A stretch of DNA of 64,000 nucleotides. Source: Prostheceraeus crozeri. Taxonomy: Eukaryota > Platyhelminthes > Polycladida > Euryleptidae. Position 1 is the first letter of the stretch. The number at the start of each line of letters is the position of its first letter. Shown here piece by piece: positions 19,358 to 28,382 of this stretch. Where the stretch lies: contig CAJQUW010014274.1 in assembly GCA_907163375.1 (NCBI GenBank), forward strand, positions 62,001-126,000. The letters run 5' to 3'. The notes below the pieces were generated by a model that saw only the letters and a list, made by a program, of their open reading frames with translations, was not told where the DNA came from and made no database searches. The position numbers and the translations under genes are program-made.

Positions 19358-19774
19358 AATGTGACACAAGGCGTTGGTATATGTTTAACAATTTCTTTAG
19401 GCGCTCTCACTATTGTCATTTCGTCTGGCGTTCTTATAATTCCTGTTGTCGCTACAGTTTTAACAGGCACAGGTGTCTTCACAACGTCACTTGCAACAGT
19501 GATAGATAAATCTTTAATGACTAAGAAACGAAAATCCTTAACTAAGAAACATGCACATGTCAAAGAAGTATATGATAAACTACATTACTACTTCCAGAGA
19601 GTGTGTGATGACAATGTTATTACATTAGATGAGATTGAAAAATTTGACCAAATAGCTAGAGAAGCAACTAAAATTCCTGTTAAACCTCAAGACAAAGTAA
19701 ACAATGAAGCTTTTTTAGAAGAAATAAGAACTTTATTAAAAACGTTAGAACAAAGTTCCATAGAACAAAAATAA
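19184..19774 (+). CDS. Membrane protein with PSAP and YPxL late-domain motifs
   Basis: The ATG at 19184 is preferred over 19160 because it follows TTTAAAA, the start context of nearly all genes in this element; it gives 196 residues. The N-terminus carries PSAP (residues 9-12) and YPSL (14-17) side by side, which are the two classical ESCRT-recruiting late motifs. Next comes a basic helix (about 30-60), two hydrophobic segments (about 65-83 and 86-108, GVGICLTISLGALTIVI and SGVLIIPVVATVLTG), then a charged helical tail. The front of the gene lies inside the left terminal repeat, so its first part is duplicated at the right end (34937-35110). A role in membrane association or particle release is inferred from the motifs. 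Confidence 0.65.
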   Translation: MEDEKTKEPSAPLYPSLSYDIDIAKHKDRVRYMKDKEAQLLLKLEHYNKLRKRWTIAKNVTQGVGICLTISLGALTIVISSGVLIIPVVATVLTGTGVFTTSLATVIDKSLMTKKRKSLTKKHAHVKEVYDKLHYYFQRVCDDNVITLDEIEKFDQIAREATKIPVKPQDKVNNEAFLEEIRTLLKTLEQSSIEQK

Positions 19775-19843
19775 GTTGTTCAGTAAAATGTTTTTGCTGT
19801 GTCTCTATGCTACCACAAAATTCAAATATTATCTTATAAAATA

Positions 19844-20701
19844 ATGCAGAGCAATGAGACAAAAATAAAACAACTAGAAGAATTAATAAAACAGAAAAAT
19901 ATTATGAAGAAAAAATATAGACAATATCGAATGCTACAAGCTGGCGTTCAATCCGATATGAAAGACAAAATCAAATTAGTTGAACAAGTTAAATCTGATA
20001 TTAAGAAAGAACTAGTAGTTCATGATAAACGAATTGATATCGCGGATCCAGTGCAGAAAACCATCATGGATGATTATGGTTTGTTAGAAGCAAACATAGA
20101 AAAGAAATTACCCAAATCTATGCTCTTTGAACATTCTACTTTATTTATAGAGGGAAAAGGAGAAACTAGATTTTACTTAGGTGGAGAAGAATTATCTATA
20201 AATACTAAAGAAAGTTTAATTTTTACACCAGACAAAACAGCTTTCAGTTTAGACAGAAATTTCGTGGATTTATTAAGAGGAGCGAAGTTAGATAACTATC
20301 ACCCCGATGATCTACTGAAATACAAAACTATGTTAGACAAGGTTGGAACTGGGAAACATCTTAAGCGTTATAAACAATTAGAACACTTATTATCAACATC
20401 AATGCCAACAGCTGGTTATTCAACACCGACTGGTTATTCAACACCGACTGGTTATTCAACACCGACTGGTTATTCAACACCGACTAGTTACCCAAAAACA
20501 GGAACAGGACTAAAAGAGACAACGGTTTTCCTGTCCGATGATCCGCAAGAATTAATAAACAGATTAGAGATTTTATTAGCTGCAACAAAAGAAGGACATA
20601 ACTCTAGTTTTAACGAAATACATGCAATCTTAAAAAGACTAACGGAAAAGAAAATTATTAGTGAAAAAGACTACAAAAGCTTATCTAAATTATTTAGTTA
20701 A
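19844..20701 (+). CDS. Polinton-associated coiled-coil protein with GYSTPT repeats
   Basis: It starts at the ATG at 19844 after TATAAAATA, giving 285 residues. The front is a coiled coil (about 1-60). The centre holds a block seen in many Polinton accessory proteins: FYLGGEEL (about 107-114), then LDRNFVDLLRGAKLDNYHPDDLLKYKTML (about 136-164), corresponding to the family pattern of a ligand strand, a G-LL patch and Y-x-x-x-D-L-x-x-Y-x-x-[IM]. Residues about 186-212 are an 18-bp-encoded tandem repeat of GYSTPT (four copies plus a variant), followed by a helical C-terminus. The function is unknown; constant presence beside capsid genes suggests a virion component. Confidence 0.55.
   Translation: MQSNETKIKQLEELIKQKNIMKKKYRQYRMLQAGVQSDMKDKIKLVEQVKSDIKKELVVHDKRIDIADPVQKTIMDDYGLLEANIEKKLPKSMLFEHSTLFIEGKGETRFYLGGEELSINTKESLIFTPDKTAFSLDRNFVDLLRGAKLDNYHPDDLLKYKTMLDKVGTGKHLKRYKQLEHLLSTSMPTAGYSTPTGYSTPTGYSTPTGYSTPTSYPKTGTGLKETTVFLSDDPQELINRLEILLAATKEGHNSSFNEIHAILKRLTEKKIISEKDYKSLSKLFS
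20411..20488 (+). repeat. 18-bp coding tandem repeat (GYSTPT)
   Basis: Four in-frame copies of GGTTATTCAACACCGACT plus a degenerate fifth lie within the coiled-coil gene. The near-perfect identity suggests recent slippage. Confidence 0.9.
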
Positions 20702-20704
20702 AAA

Positions 20705-21493
20705 ATGTCTTCGGCAGAACTAGAAAAAATTAATAAGCATTTAGAAAATTTAACCGAGATTTTAACCTCATCAAAATTTAGTACGACATTAAAATTTATA
20801 ACAACTATTTCATCCCATACCTGTCATTTAGATCCTATTATTCACTTAGAACAAGACAAACATTATGAAGTAGCACTAACTAGTTTTTCAACATTTAACA
20901 CTATACAAAATATTATCAAAGATGTAAATGACCGATTTAAATATTCTAATGATCAAGGTAAAACTTGGAAAGAATTAACTTTTCTTCCTGGATCTTATGA
21001 AGTTGAATCGATTTCCAATGAAATAAAAAGACATTTAGGCATTCAATTTAAAGACAAGAAACAATTACATTTCGCAGTTGAACCAGCAGTAAATAAATTT
21101 TCTCTTACTTTAGATGAAGATCATCAAGTTGATTTTAATATTGACAAATCTTTATCAAGACTCTTAGGATTTAAAAAGCAACTCTATACACAAGGTTTTC
21201 ATATAAGTGAAAATATACCTAAAGTAACTGAAATAAATTCAATCAACGTTCAATGTGATATTATAGAAGGTGGTTATGTTAATGGAAAGCTGTCAAATAA
21301 TATCTTCAGTTATCCAGCATTTACAGTTCCGATTGGTTACAGTTTGAATGTAATCCCAAAATCATTAATTTATTTCCCTGTTACAAGAAAAACAATTAAT
21401 TCAATTACAATTAGAATAACAGATGAGAAAGGAAAGGAAATAAATTTTGGAGGTGAAGAAATTATGATAGATCTTTTGGTTCGGGAGGTATAA
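20705..21493 (+). CDS. Penton-like minor capsid protein
   Basis: A 262-residue protein; its ATG follows TTAAAAA and a 3-bp gap after the previous stop. After a helical start (about 1-30), the family pattern appears: HLEQDKHYEVALTSFSTFN (about 54-72; compare GEWEVGVSSICYDS in element 1), then ITNEI-type SISNEIKRHLG, FNIDKSLSRLLGFKKQLY (about 140-157), and a strand-rich C-terminus ending TINSITIRITDEKG. This arrangement is that of Polinton penton-like proteins with a jelly-roll core. It lies directly upstream of the packaging ATPase. Vertex role is inferred from family and context. Confidence 0.65.
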   Translation: MSSAELEKINKHLENLTEILTSSKFSTTLKFITTISSHTCHLDPIIHLEQDKHYEVALTSFSTFNTIQNIIKDVNDRFKYSNDQGKTWKELTFLPGSYEVESISNEIKRHLGIQFKDKKQLHFAVEPAVNKFSLTLDEDHQVDFNIDKSLSRLLGFKKQLYTQGFHISENIPKVTEINSINVQCDIIEGGYVNGKLSNNIFSYPAFTVPIGYSLNVIPKSLIYFPVTRKTINSITIRITDEKGKEINFGGEEIMIDLLVREV

Positions 21494-21516
21494 TTAAAAA
21501 AAATATTGACTTAAAA

Positions 21517-22293
21517 ATGAGTGAAAGCAGTTGTGAAAAATATCCACTAAACAAGAAAGTGAAATTCAATCATCATCATAACTTGTCAAATAAAGTTTTA
21601 TCAGTTATTTGTGGAAGATCAGGTTGTGGAAAAACATATCTATTATTTAAAATTCTCACGTCACCCAAATTTTTGGATTATAACAATCTTATCATTTATA
21701 CAACAACAGCAGAACAACCTATTTATCAATTTTTGAAACATGGTTTTGAAAATAATCTTACAAAATCAGCTATAGCTTCACTGTTTGAAGAATATGAAAA
21801 ATCGGAGTATGAAGAAGAAATAAGTTCCTGGTGTGAAGAAGCAGCGAAAAATAAACAACTATTAGAACCCAATAAAAAAAAACACATAACGATACAATTA
21901 ATAGATGATAGTGGCAATATGCAAGATCCTAGTAAACTAAATAAAACGAAAAAACATTGTGTGGTGTTTGATGATTGTGTTAATGACAGAAATCAGGCAG
22001 TACAGAGAAATTATTTTACAAGAGGTAGACATAATAACTGTAGTGTCTTTTATTTGACACAAAGTATGTATTCATTAGATGGAAGTGTTATTAGAAAGAA
22101 TGCTAATATTTTTATGCTTTTCGAAATCAACCAAAGAAACCTAAGTGATTTGTTAAGAGACTTATGTATAAGAGATAAAGATGAATTTAAACAATCGTGT
22201 AACAATGCTTGGGCAAACGACTATGGTTTTATCACAGTCAATATTGATAAAAAAGTACATGATAGAGTTATAGAACATTTGTTCTCTGACTAG
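21517..22293 (+). CDS. FtsK/HerA-type DNA-packaging ATPase
   Basis: A 258-residue protein with its ATG after ACTTAAAA. Walker A is GRSGCGKT (residues 33-40), Walker B CVVFDDC (148-154), and RGRHNN followed by VFYLTQSMY (169-184) is the sensor/arginine region of the A32-like packaging family. These ATPases pump element DNA into capsids in Polintons and nucleocytoplasmic large DNA viruses. The gene is intact. It ends convergently to the polymerase, in a region filled with short hairpins (22292-22420). Confidence 0.9.
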   Translation: MSESSCEKYPLNKKVKFNHHHNLSNKVLSVICGRSGCGKTYLLFKILTSPKFLDYNNLIIYTTTAEQPIYQFLKHGFENNLTKSAIASLFEEYEKSEYEEEISSWCEEAAKNKQLLEPNKKKHITIQLIDDSGNMQDPSKLNKTKKHCVVFDDCVNDRNQAVQRNYFTRGRHNNCSVFYLTQSMYSLDGSVIRKNANIFMLFEINQRNLSDLLRDLCIRDKDEFKQSCNNAWANDYGFITVNIDKKVHDRVIEHLFSD

Positions 22294-22428
22294 GCTTCGC
22301 CTCGAGGGGCTTTGCCCCGACTGAAAGTCAATATAACATTTGTTCTCTGACTGAAAGTCAATAGAACATTTGTTCTTTGACTAGGCTTCACCCTGACTAG
22401 GCTTTGCCCCGACTAGGTGTTAAAGAAA
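22292..22428. terminator. Hairpin-rich convergent 3' region
   Basis: It contains AGGC-ttc-GCCT (22292-22302) and GGGGC-ttt-GCCCC (22306-22318), plus three copies of an 'acatttgttct(c/t)tgact' word copied from the end of the ATPase gene and further GGCTTTGCC-type words. It lies between the 3' ends of the ATPase and polymerase genes, a place for bidirectional transcription ends. Terminator function is inferred. Confidence 0.6.
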
Positions 22429-25400
22429 TTAAAAAGGTAAAGTAGTAATTCCATCAGGCAAAATCTTTCTTTTATCATCAAATGGATCTAATGCCAATTT
22501 ATGTTCCTCTTTTAAATACATTTTATGTTTCCTTGAATTAAGTCTATAATTACATGCTGTCTTTATTTCATTATTAAATAATGCATTCTTATAATCTTGA
22601 AATGTTATTTGGTTAGCTACTGATGCCTTTGAAATACCTTTTAATGTTTTATGTGTTTTAACGGGCGAAGCCCTGGAAGACATCTCCGATGACCTAATAT
22701 TACTAGTTGTATAACAATAACATTTAGATTTAAGAAATACAGCTTCTGTTATGTACTCCTCATTTCCTTCTAGTTCATCTTTCACTTTACATAAATCAGA
22801 AGGATGAATTATATCTTTTATTTTATCTATTTCTTTATCAAGTGAAGAATTAAATGGTATTGTTAATTCTAAGAAAACAGAATCCGTATCGCTGAAGTGA
22901 AGTTTATAGTTTTCACCATAAGCAGGCGCCAAATAATCATATATAAAATTGTACATAAATAGTTTAGCTAGTTCTAATATAGTGAATCCTATAAAATTAA
23001 ACTTATCATGTTTCACAATGCTTCTTCTTAGATGAACAGCACAAAGTTCATCACTAAATCTAGTAGTTCTTTTATATGTTGGTTTCCTAGTTAAATTTTG
23101 GAAACGATCTTTATTATAAACTATTTCTATGTTTTGTCTGTTACGTACATTCTCTAAAGTCTTTCCATAAAATGCGTTATTCATTAATTTAAAGAATACG
23201 TTACCAAAGTCATCTTTATTTCTCTTAGCTATTTTACGTTTCTCTATATTAAATTCTATATAATTTTTTAACCACTTAGATTTCTTATATACTAATTTTC
23301 GGTGAATTTTAGTGAGAATCATTCCATGATCTAAATACCAATCTAACATCCTTCCTTCAATAACATATTTTTCTTTATCACTTTGAGTTAACATGAGTTT
23401 CTTGGTTGGTCTGTACTTTGGGGGGATTATGGTCTTTTGATAATCTGTAAAGTCGTCCATATTAGGTATTTTATTTTCAGGACAGAACGGGAAATACTTT
23501 GTCGTATCTTTTAGTTCATCAGGGTACTTTAAGTCAACTTCATACACATATCCATATCCATCTTCAACAGTACGTTCATAAACTAATTTGTCACACCACT
23601 CCATCTCACCTGTAGGCAATTCTTGTATCATACAAGAAGAATATAAACTATTAAAATCATAATATAACAAATAGTTCTCTCTCATAAACTCATCAATTGC
23701 ATTTTCACGTTCTACTCCTTCCCGTTTCGTTCGAAAAATTTCTAATATCTTTTCGTTCTCCTCTAGTGACAAAGGTTTCATTATTCCATATTCTTTTGGG
23801 TTTACTTTCTTGTTATAACATTTAACATATCTATTACCTAAAACTGATGAAACTCCACCTCTAATTCCAGATTCAAAAAATAATAATTTATCATATGTAT
23901 TTTCTTTATAATATTTCAACTGAACGGACTTTGTCCTAGAGCCATCGGCTTGAACACCAGTATGTTTAAGTCCTGCTAACCATGTTAAACCTGGTGTAGA
24001 ATAACAATAACATGGATCTATTCCATAATATTCGATACACATATCACGAAAGTTTTCAAATAGATCAGCTAGTATTAAAACATCTATCTGAAGATACTTC
24101 ATTGTGTAATCGTACATAGTGATGCACTTGAGTTCTGCCCAATTCTTCTGTGCTTCTGCATAATCTTCTTCTGATAGTTCAGATTGTTTCAATGTTGTTT
24201 TAAATTTGTCACGTGGTGGAAGTTGTTGTTCTTCCATTATTTCATTTATCTTGTTTATGTCCCCAGTTAAGTACTCATACGGAAATATGCCTTTAAGAGG
24301 ACTCAAGTTATACTTATTTAATACTTTACATTGTTCAGGTTTTAATGTTTTACCCATGGCTTCCAATGAATAAGGAGTAAAAAATCTAAATGCATCTAAT
24401 ATTCTAAAACAACCAAAATGCATTGAGAAGTATTCTTCTTCTGTTTTACACAGTATGTTTGTTCTTAATTGCTGTAATATTTTCGAAGAGAATAACTCTT
24501 TTATTATTAGATGGAAATCATACTTAGAACCATTATAGAAATATAAAGGAACAAAGTTATATCTAAATTTATTTGCATTAAGATTACAAGAATTATGTGC
24601 TGCACCTCTATATAAACCATTTAGATGATCATGATCTTTTACTTTGTCAGTGACTAACTCTTTACCACAGTAATAACAATTCTTTTCATTATTAAATTGT
24701 ACTAATTGTTCAGTCGTTAATGGAAGCATTGGTTTATTTGTTTTAAGCAATTGTGAAAAACGCTCCTGCAATTCTTCTATTGTGTTAACAAACTTTATAG
24801 CACTATCCTCGCCATAGTACTGGTAATATTCTGATTGAAACAAATTGGGATAATTTGAATGAATGTACATTCCCCAACATAATGGTTTTTGTTCAAATAA
24901 ATTATTGTTACATTTGTCTGTAATTTTAACATTATATGCTTCAAAATCACAATATATTACAAATGGTACTTTGTTCTTATAGTGCCATTTGTTGTATTCT
25001 AAATAATCTTCTTTTGGAAACGTATTTCTGACTGCTTCATTTTGTTGACAATTTACCAAGTGATTATTTAATGCTTGCTTGGTTCTAAAGCTCGTCATAC
25101 ATTGGAGACAAGGGAAATTAGTATGATCGGAAGTTTTTGTAAAAATAGAAACATCTTTACATAATATGTAATGACCTTGATAATATAGTATATTTGCTTG
25201 TGCCGGTTGTATTAAATGCTGTAACTGCTGTTGATACTGTTGTTGTAACATCTGTGACTGTTGTTGTAACATCTGTGACTGTTGTTGATATTGTTGCTGT
25301 AACATCTGTAATTGTTGTTGATCTCCAGAAGTAACAGGACGTCCTTTATAATTATTATGATTAATCATTATGGGCGTTAATGTCTTTTTAATTTCATATT

Positions 25401-26484
25401 TTTCAGTACATATTACAACGTCTTGATAAATAATATTATGGTGTATATAATTACCGCGTTCATTATATTGTATTTCCGTTTGACATAATCTTTTGTTACT
25501 TAAGTAAAATTCTTTTACGTTTGCATAGACAGTGTCATTAATTGTAACATTACCAGTATATAAGGGAGTAATATTCCCAACAGAAATGTATTTTATATTA
25601 AGTTCGAACACATTTACTTCTATTAAATCTTTGTTCTTTTTATGAAACTTTTGTAGCTTATTATAATCATACGGAAATTCATTTAGTCCATCAGAAAGAT
25701 CAAATTCATATAAGTATTCTTCTTTATTATAATGACTTATTCTTTCTTTGTGATATTGTGCAGGATGTAAATGTGCTATAACACTCCACAGAAAACAATA
25801 CTGATCATCATTTTGAATGTTAATTATTTGTGGCGAACTGAAAGGTAGGGGTATGTAACTACCTCCAGTATTATTTTTATATTTATTAATTACTAATTTC
25901 TTGGATATTACTTTAACAAGCTTCCAACCAGATTCACGCAATTGAGCTTCAAGTATAGCATCTTTTAATTTATTAATCATTATTTCAAATAAAGGTTCTA
26001 TATCCCCTACGTTATGAATTTCTTGTGTTTTACTGAAATGACCTTGTATTATTTCTTCAATATTTCCATCAGGCCCAGTCTTTGTGTACCGTACTTCTAC
26101 ATTCATATAACATTTGAAAGATTTTCTAAATATGTTATAAAAGTTATATAGAATATCATAAAAGGTTTCATCGGTTTCTGCAGATTCATCATACACATCA
26201 TGTTCATCATTAAATAAAAACCTTACATCTACTTCAGGTTCATCTATTACACTAAAAACTTTTTTATATTCTGAATACGAATAATCATCAAATACTCTTT
26301 TGACTTCTATATCAGTAGGTAATGTTTTTAGATAGTTTATATATTCATTCATTCTCGTTATATTACTTGTATCATGTCGTTCTACATTCTGTAAATGCAT
26401 ACGACTATTTAAATGAGATTTATAACCTCTAGGCGTCTGTAACTGTTTGTTGCACAGGGTACAATATAGGTTACCTTCTTCCAT
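22429..26484 (-). CDS. Protein-primed family B DNA polymerase (element 2)
   Basis: A complete 1351-residue protein. It has an N-terminal C2H2 finger CTLCNKQLQTPRGYKSHLNSRMH (about 8-30), the CFLWSVIAHLHP block (about 228), a Gln-rich repeat (about 387-418, QQQYQQQ type), and a further finger CLQCMTSFRTKQALNNHL (about 455). Exo I is VIYCDFEAY (about 510), with an endonuclease VII-like insertion CYYCGKEL..DHDHLNG..HNSCN (about 601-630). Polymerase motif A is YYDFNSLYSS (about 941), B FKLMNNAFYGKT (about 1098) and C FSDTDSVF (about 1198). It would replicate the element from a terminal protein. Short GC hairpins at 22673-22683 and 23936-23946 lie inside the coding frame. The ATG follows TTTAAAAAAAGGTAAA. 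Confidence 0.95.
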   Translation of the reverse strand: MEEGNLYCTLCNKQLQTPRGYKSHLNSRMHLQNVERHDTSNITRMNEYINYLKTLPTDIEVKRVFDDYSYSEYKKVFSVIDEPEVDVRFLFNDEHDVYDESAETDETFYDILYNFYNIFRKSFKCYMNVEVRYTKTGPDGNIEEIIQGHFSKTQEIHNVGDIEPLFEIMINKLKDAILEAQLRESGWKLVKVISKKLVINKYKNNTGGSYIPLPFSSPQIINIQNDDQYCFLWSVIAHLHPAQYHKERISHYNKEEYLYEFDLSDGLNEFPYDYNKLQKFHKKNKDLIEVNVFELNIKYISVGNITPLYTGNVTINDTVYANVKEFYLSNKRLCQTEIQYNERGNYIHHNIIYQDVVICTEKYEIKKTLTPIMINHNNYKGRPVTSGDQQQLQMLQQQYQQQSQMLQQQSQMLQQQYQQQLQHLIQPAQANILYYQGHYILCKDVSIFTKTSDHTNFPCLQCMTSFRTKQALNNHLVNCQQNEAVRNTFPKEDYLEYNKWHYKNKVPFVIYCDFEAYNVKITDKCNNNLFEQKPLCWGMYIHSNYPNLFQSEYYQYYGEDSAIKFVNTIEELQERFSQLLKTNKPMLPLTTEQLVQFNNEKNCYYCGKELVTDKVKDHDHLNGLYRGAAHNSCNLNANKFRYNFVPLYFYNGSKYDFHLIIKELFSSKILQQLRTNILCKTEEEYFSMHFGCFRILDAFRFFTPYSLEAMGKTLKPEQCKVLNKYNLSPLKGIFPYEYLTGDINKINEIMEEQQLPPRDKFKTTLKQSELSEEDYAEAQKNWAELKCITMYDYTMKYLQIDVLILADLFENFRDMCIEYYGIDPCYCYSTPGLTWLAGLKHTGVQADGSRTKSVQLKYYKENTYDKLLFFESGIRGGVSSVLGNRYVKCYNKKVNPKEYGIMKPLSLEENEKILEIFRTKREGVERENAIDEFMRENYLLYYDFNSLYSSCMIQELPTGEMEWCDKLVYERTVEDGYGYVYEVDLKYPDELKDTTKYFPFCPENKIPNMDDFTDYQKTIIPPKYRPTKKLMLTQSDKEKYVIEGRMLDWYLDHGMILTKIHRKLVYKKSKWLKNYIEFNIEKRKIAKRNKDDFGNVFFKLMNNAFYGKTLENVRNRQNIEIVYNKDRFQNLTRKPTYKRTTRFSDELCAVHLRRSIVKHDKFNFIGFTILELAKLFMYNFIYDYLAPAYGENYKLHFSDTDSVFLELTIPFNSSLDKEIDKIKDIIHPSDLCKVKDELEGNEEYITEAVFLKSKCYCYTTSNIRSSEMSSRASPVKTHKTLKGISKASVANQITFQDYKNALFNNEIKTACNYRLNSRKHKMYLKEEHKLALDPFDDKRKILPDGITTLPF

Positions 26485-26564
26485 TTTACCTTTTTTTAAA
26501 TAAAAATTTATGTTTTACTTTTTTATAAAAAAAATTTATGTTTTACACAAAAACCTCGATTTCA

Positions 26565-26927
26565 TCAACTGCATCTTCGATGCTGAGGCGCAAAGCGTTG
26601 TCTTTGTTTGTTATACACAGGAATATTTAATTCATTTAATGTCTCTAGATCGTAAGCTGTTAAATGTTCTTTCTTAACCAACCACCATAAATTATTATAC
26701 GCTAAGAATACTCTGAAACTTCGTAGACACGGTGGTAAGTATCCATTTTTCATATGTGGTTTTAAACCGTGTTTTATTTTGTAGTCCTTAACGAACTCTA
26801 TGTATTTATGATGGTAATGAAATTTAACTTCTTTCTTGGAATTTACAGGATTTATAGGATGATGATAATCTGTTAACACTGGTATGTGTTTGATGATATA
26901 CTGACTATAGTCATTATGTTTAGGCAT
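26565..26927 (-). CDS. Small basic protein, unrecognised
   Basis: A 120-residue protein rich in His, Tyr and Lys (KFHYHHKYIEFVKDYKIKHG at about 35-54), with a helical C-terminal part (LAYNNLWWLVKKEHLTAYDL) and an Arg-rich tail RQRFAPQHRRCS. Its ATG follows TTAAAAAAAAAATA. It lies between the polymerase and the membrane-anchored ATPase, same strand, tightly packed. The size and charge would suit a nucleic-acid-binding or terminal-protein role, but nothing in the sequence proves this. Confidence 0.5.
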   Translation of the reverse strand: MPKHNDYSQYIIKHIPVLTDYHHPINPVNSKKEVKFHYHHKYIEFVKDYKIKHGLKPHMKNGYLPPCLRSFRVFLAYNNLWWLVKKEHLTAYDLETLNELNIPVYNKQRQRFAPQHRRCS

Positions 26928-26948
26928 ATTTTTTTTTTAAAAAAAAAA

Positions 26949-28151
26949 TTACATATTATTTAACTCATTTAATATTGGTTTTATGTCACTCAATGTACTT
27001 TTGGCATCACTGACTAGAGGGTGTACATTTTTTAGTACATCACGGAAATCATTAATGCCTGTTCTAATAACATCTAGTGTATCTCTATTCTCTAATCGTT
27101 CAGGGGTTTTAATTTTTAACACATTATTCAGATAATGATCGAAATAGAAATAAAATGTTTCGGGTATGATTGTTAGTGGTTCAAGTGATTCGTTTTCTAG
27201 AAAAATTGTTATTTCTTCTATATTATGTGGCGATAAGTTCTTAGCACTTGCGTAGAGACTAATGTCAAAATCTGTTGCATTACTATAAAAATCATGCTCA
27301 GTATCCAATAGTATATTTAGATCGCTATCATACACTTGCATTTGATTCAAAATAGTATCAACCCGTATTATACCGTACTTAACATGTACATATTTAGCTA
27401 AGGGTAAAGTTAGTTTATAATTTTTCTTGATATCCTCAAAGAATGCTACATTATTTTGCGTAGTTGTATAAAAGGTTTCCACGTTTTCTCTAATCTTATT
27501 ATCTACATCGCAGGCTTTATGAGCTAATACTACAATTTGTATATGATGGTGACGACCTTTTGTAAATATTTCTGATATGTTCTTTTGCTTCACTAAACTA
27601 GCTACATCATCTAACACTAGTAAAGACTTTTGCTCGTATGTTCCAGCAAAAGTACTCATATCTTCTAACATACATAAATCTTTTTCGTTATAAACATTTG
27701 TATATCCTTGCCATTCATCTTCCTGTAGACAAAACACATGTACATTAGTTTCATTAGGATAATAATCATTTATATACTTTCTAAGAAACGTAGTCTTTCC
27801 ACTCGCTGTTTTGCCATATATTATAAAATGTAAGCTCTCTTGTGTAACACGCCCTTTAGGTTTCTCGTTGTTATGAGTAACTGGTCTCCAACCTTTAAAG
27901 GTTTTGGTTTGACTTTTATAAAATGCAACTTTCGTTTGTTCTTGTGTTTGTAAGAACCCTAACCAGTTTATGAAACAATAAATAAAATAAATTAAAACAC
28001 ATATAATAATAATTTTCACACAATGAAATTTTAGAAACCCAAAGAAACGACCGAGATCTGAATTTTCTGAAAATAAAGATTGCTCTTCATTACGTTGATT
28101 GTGATGATTGACGATCGTGGGAATTTCGGAATACGATTTTTCTATATTCAT
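26949..28151 (-). CDS. Second HerA/FtsK-like ATPase with a membrane anchor
   Basis: A 400-residue protein. There is a transmembrane segment at about residues 45-64 (VKIIIICVLIYFIYCFINWL), Walker A IYGKTASGKT (111-120), Walker B SLLVLDDV (176-183) and KGRHHHIQIVVLAH (198-211), matching the order in the packaging ATPase. The C-terminal 100 residues are helical with KTPERLENRDTLDVIRTG. The ATG follows AAAAAAAGTAAAAAAA. A second ATPase of this fold in one Polinton, tied to a membrane, is uncommon; it could thread DNA across a membrane, serve an internal membrane in the particle, or act in genome resolution. These roles are inference. Confidence 0.75.
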   Translation of the reverse strand: MNIEKSYSEIPTIVNHHNQRNEEQSLFSENSDLGRFFGFLKFHCVKIIIICVLIYFIYCFINWLGFLQTQEQTKVAFYKSQTKTFKGWRPVTHNNEKPKGRVTQESLHFIIYGKTASGKTTFLRKYINDYYPNETNVHVFCLQEDEWQGYTNVYNEKDLCMLEDMSTFAGTYEQKSLLVLDDVASLVKQKNISEIFTKGRHHHIQIVVLAHKACDVDNKIRENVETFYTTTQNNVAFFEDIKKNYKLTLPLAKYVHVKYGIIRVDTILNQMQVYDSDLNILLDTEHDFYSNATDFDISLYASAKNLSPHNIEEITIFLENESLEPLTIIPETFYFYFDHYLNNVLKIKTPERLENRDTLDVIRTGINDFRDVLKNVHPLVSDAKSTLSDIKPILNELNNM

Positions 28152-28196
28152 TTTTTTTACTTTTTTTATACGAAAAATGTTTCAAACTCTCTCAAC

Positions 28197-28364
28197 TAGT
28201 CCGACACTCTCTTGAGCAACTGTAATAGTCCGGTGCTCTCTTGAGTGTTTAACCTCTGTAGGACTTCCGGACTACTACGGACTATTGAGTCCGGGGCTCA
28301 AATGAAGAAAAAACACTCAAAAGAGCACCGGACTATTACGGAAGCTCAAGTGAGTGTCGGACTA
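28197..28364. repeat. Long inverted repeat, 54-bp arms
   Basis: Arms 28197-28250 and 28311-28364 are near-perfect complements built from TAGTCCG(A/G) and CTCTCTTGAG words, with a 60-bp loop that itself holds GTCCGG palindromes. It sits between the second ATPase start and the zinc-finger gene end, and could be a terminator, promoter or replication element. Confidence 0.9.
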
Positions 28365-28382
28365 CTACAGATATAAAATTAA

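Noticed and set aside
22361-22420. Possible CRISPR-like short repeats
   Set aside because: The repeated words are partial copies of the ATPase gene end mixed with hairpins; no regular spacer structure and the host is eukaryotic.
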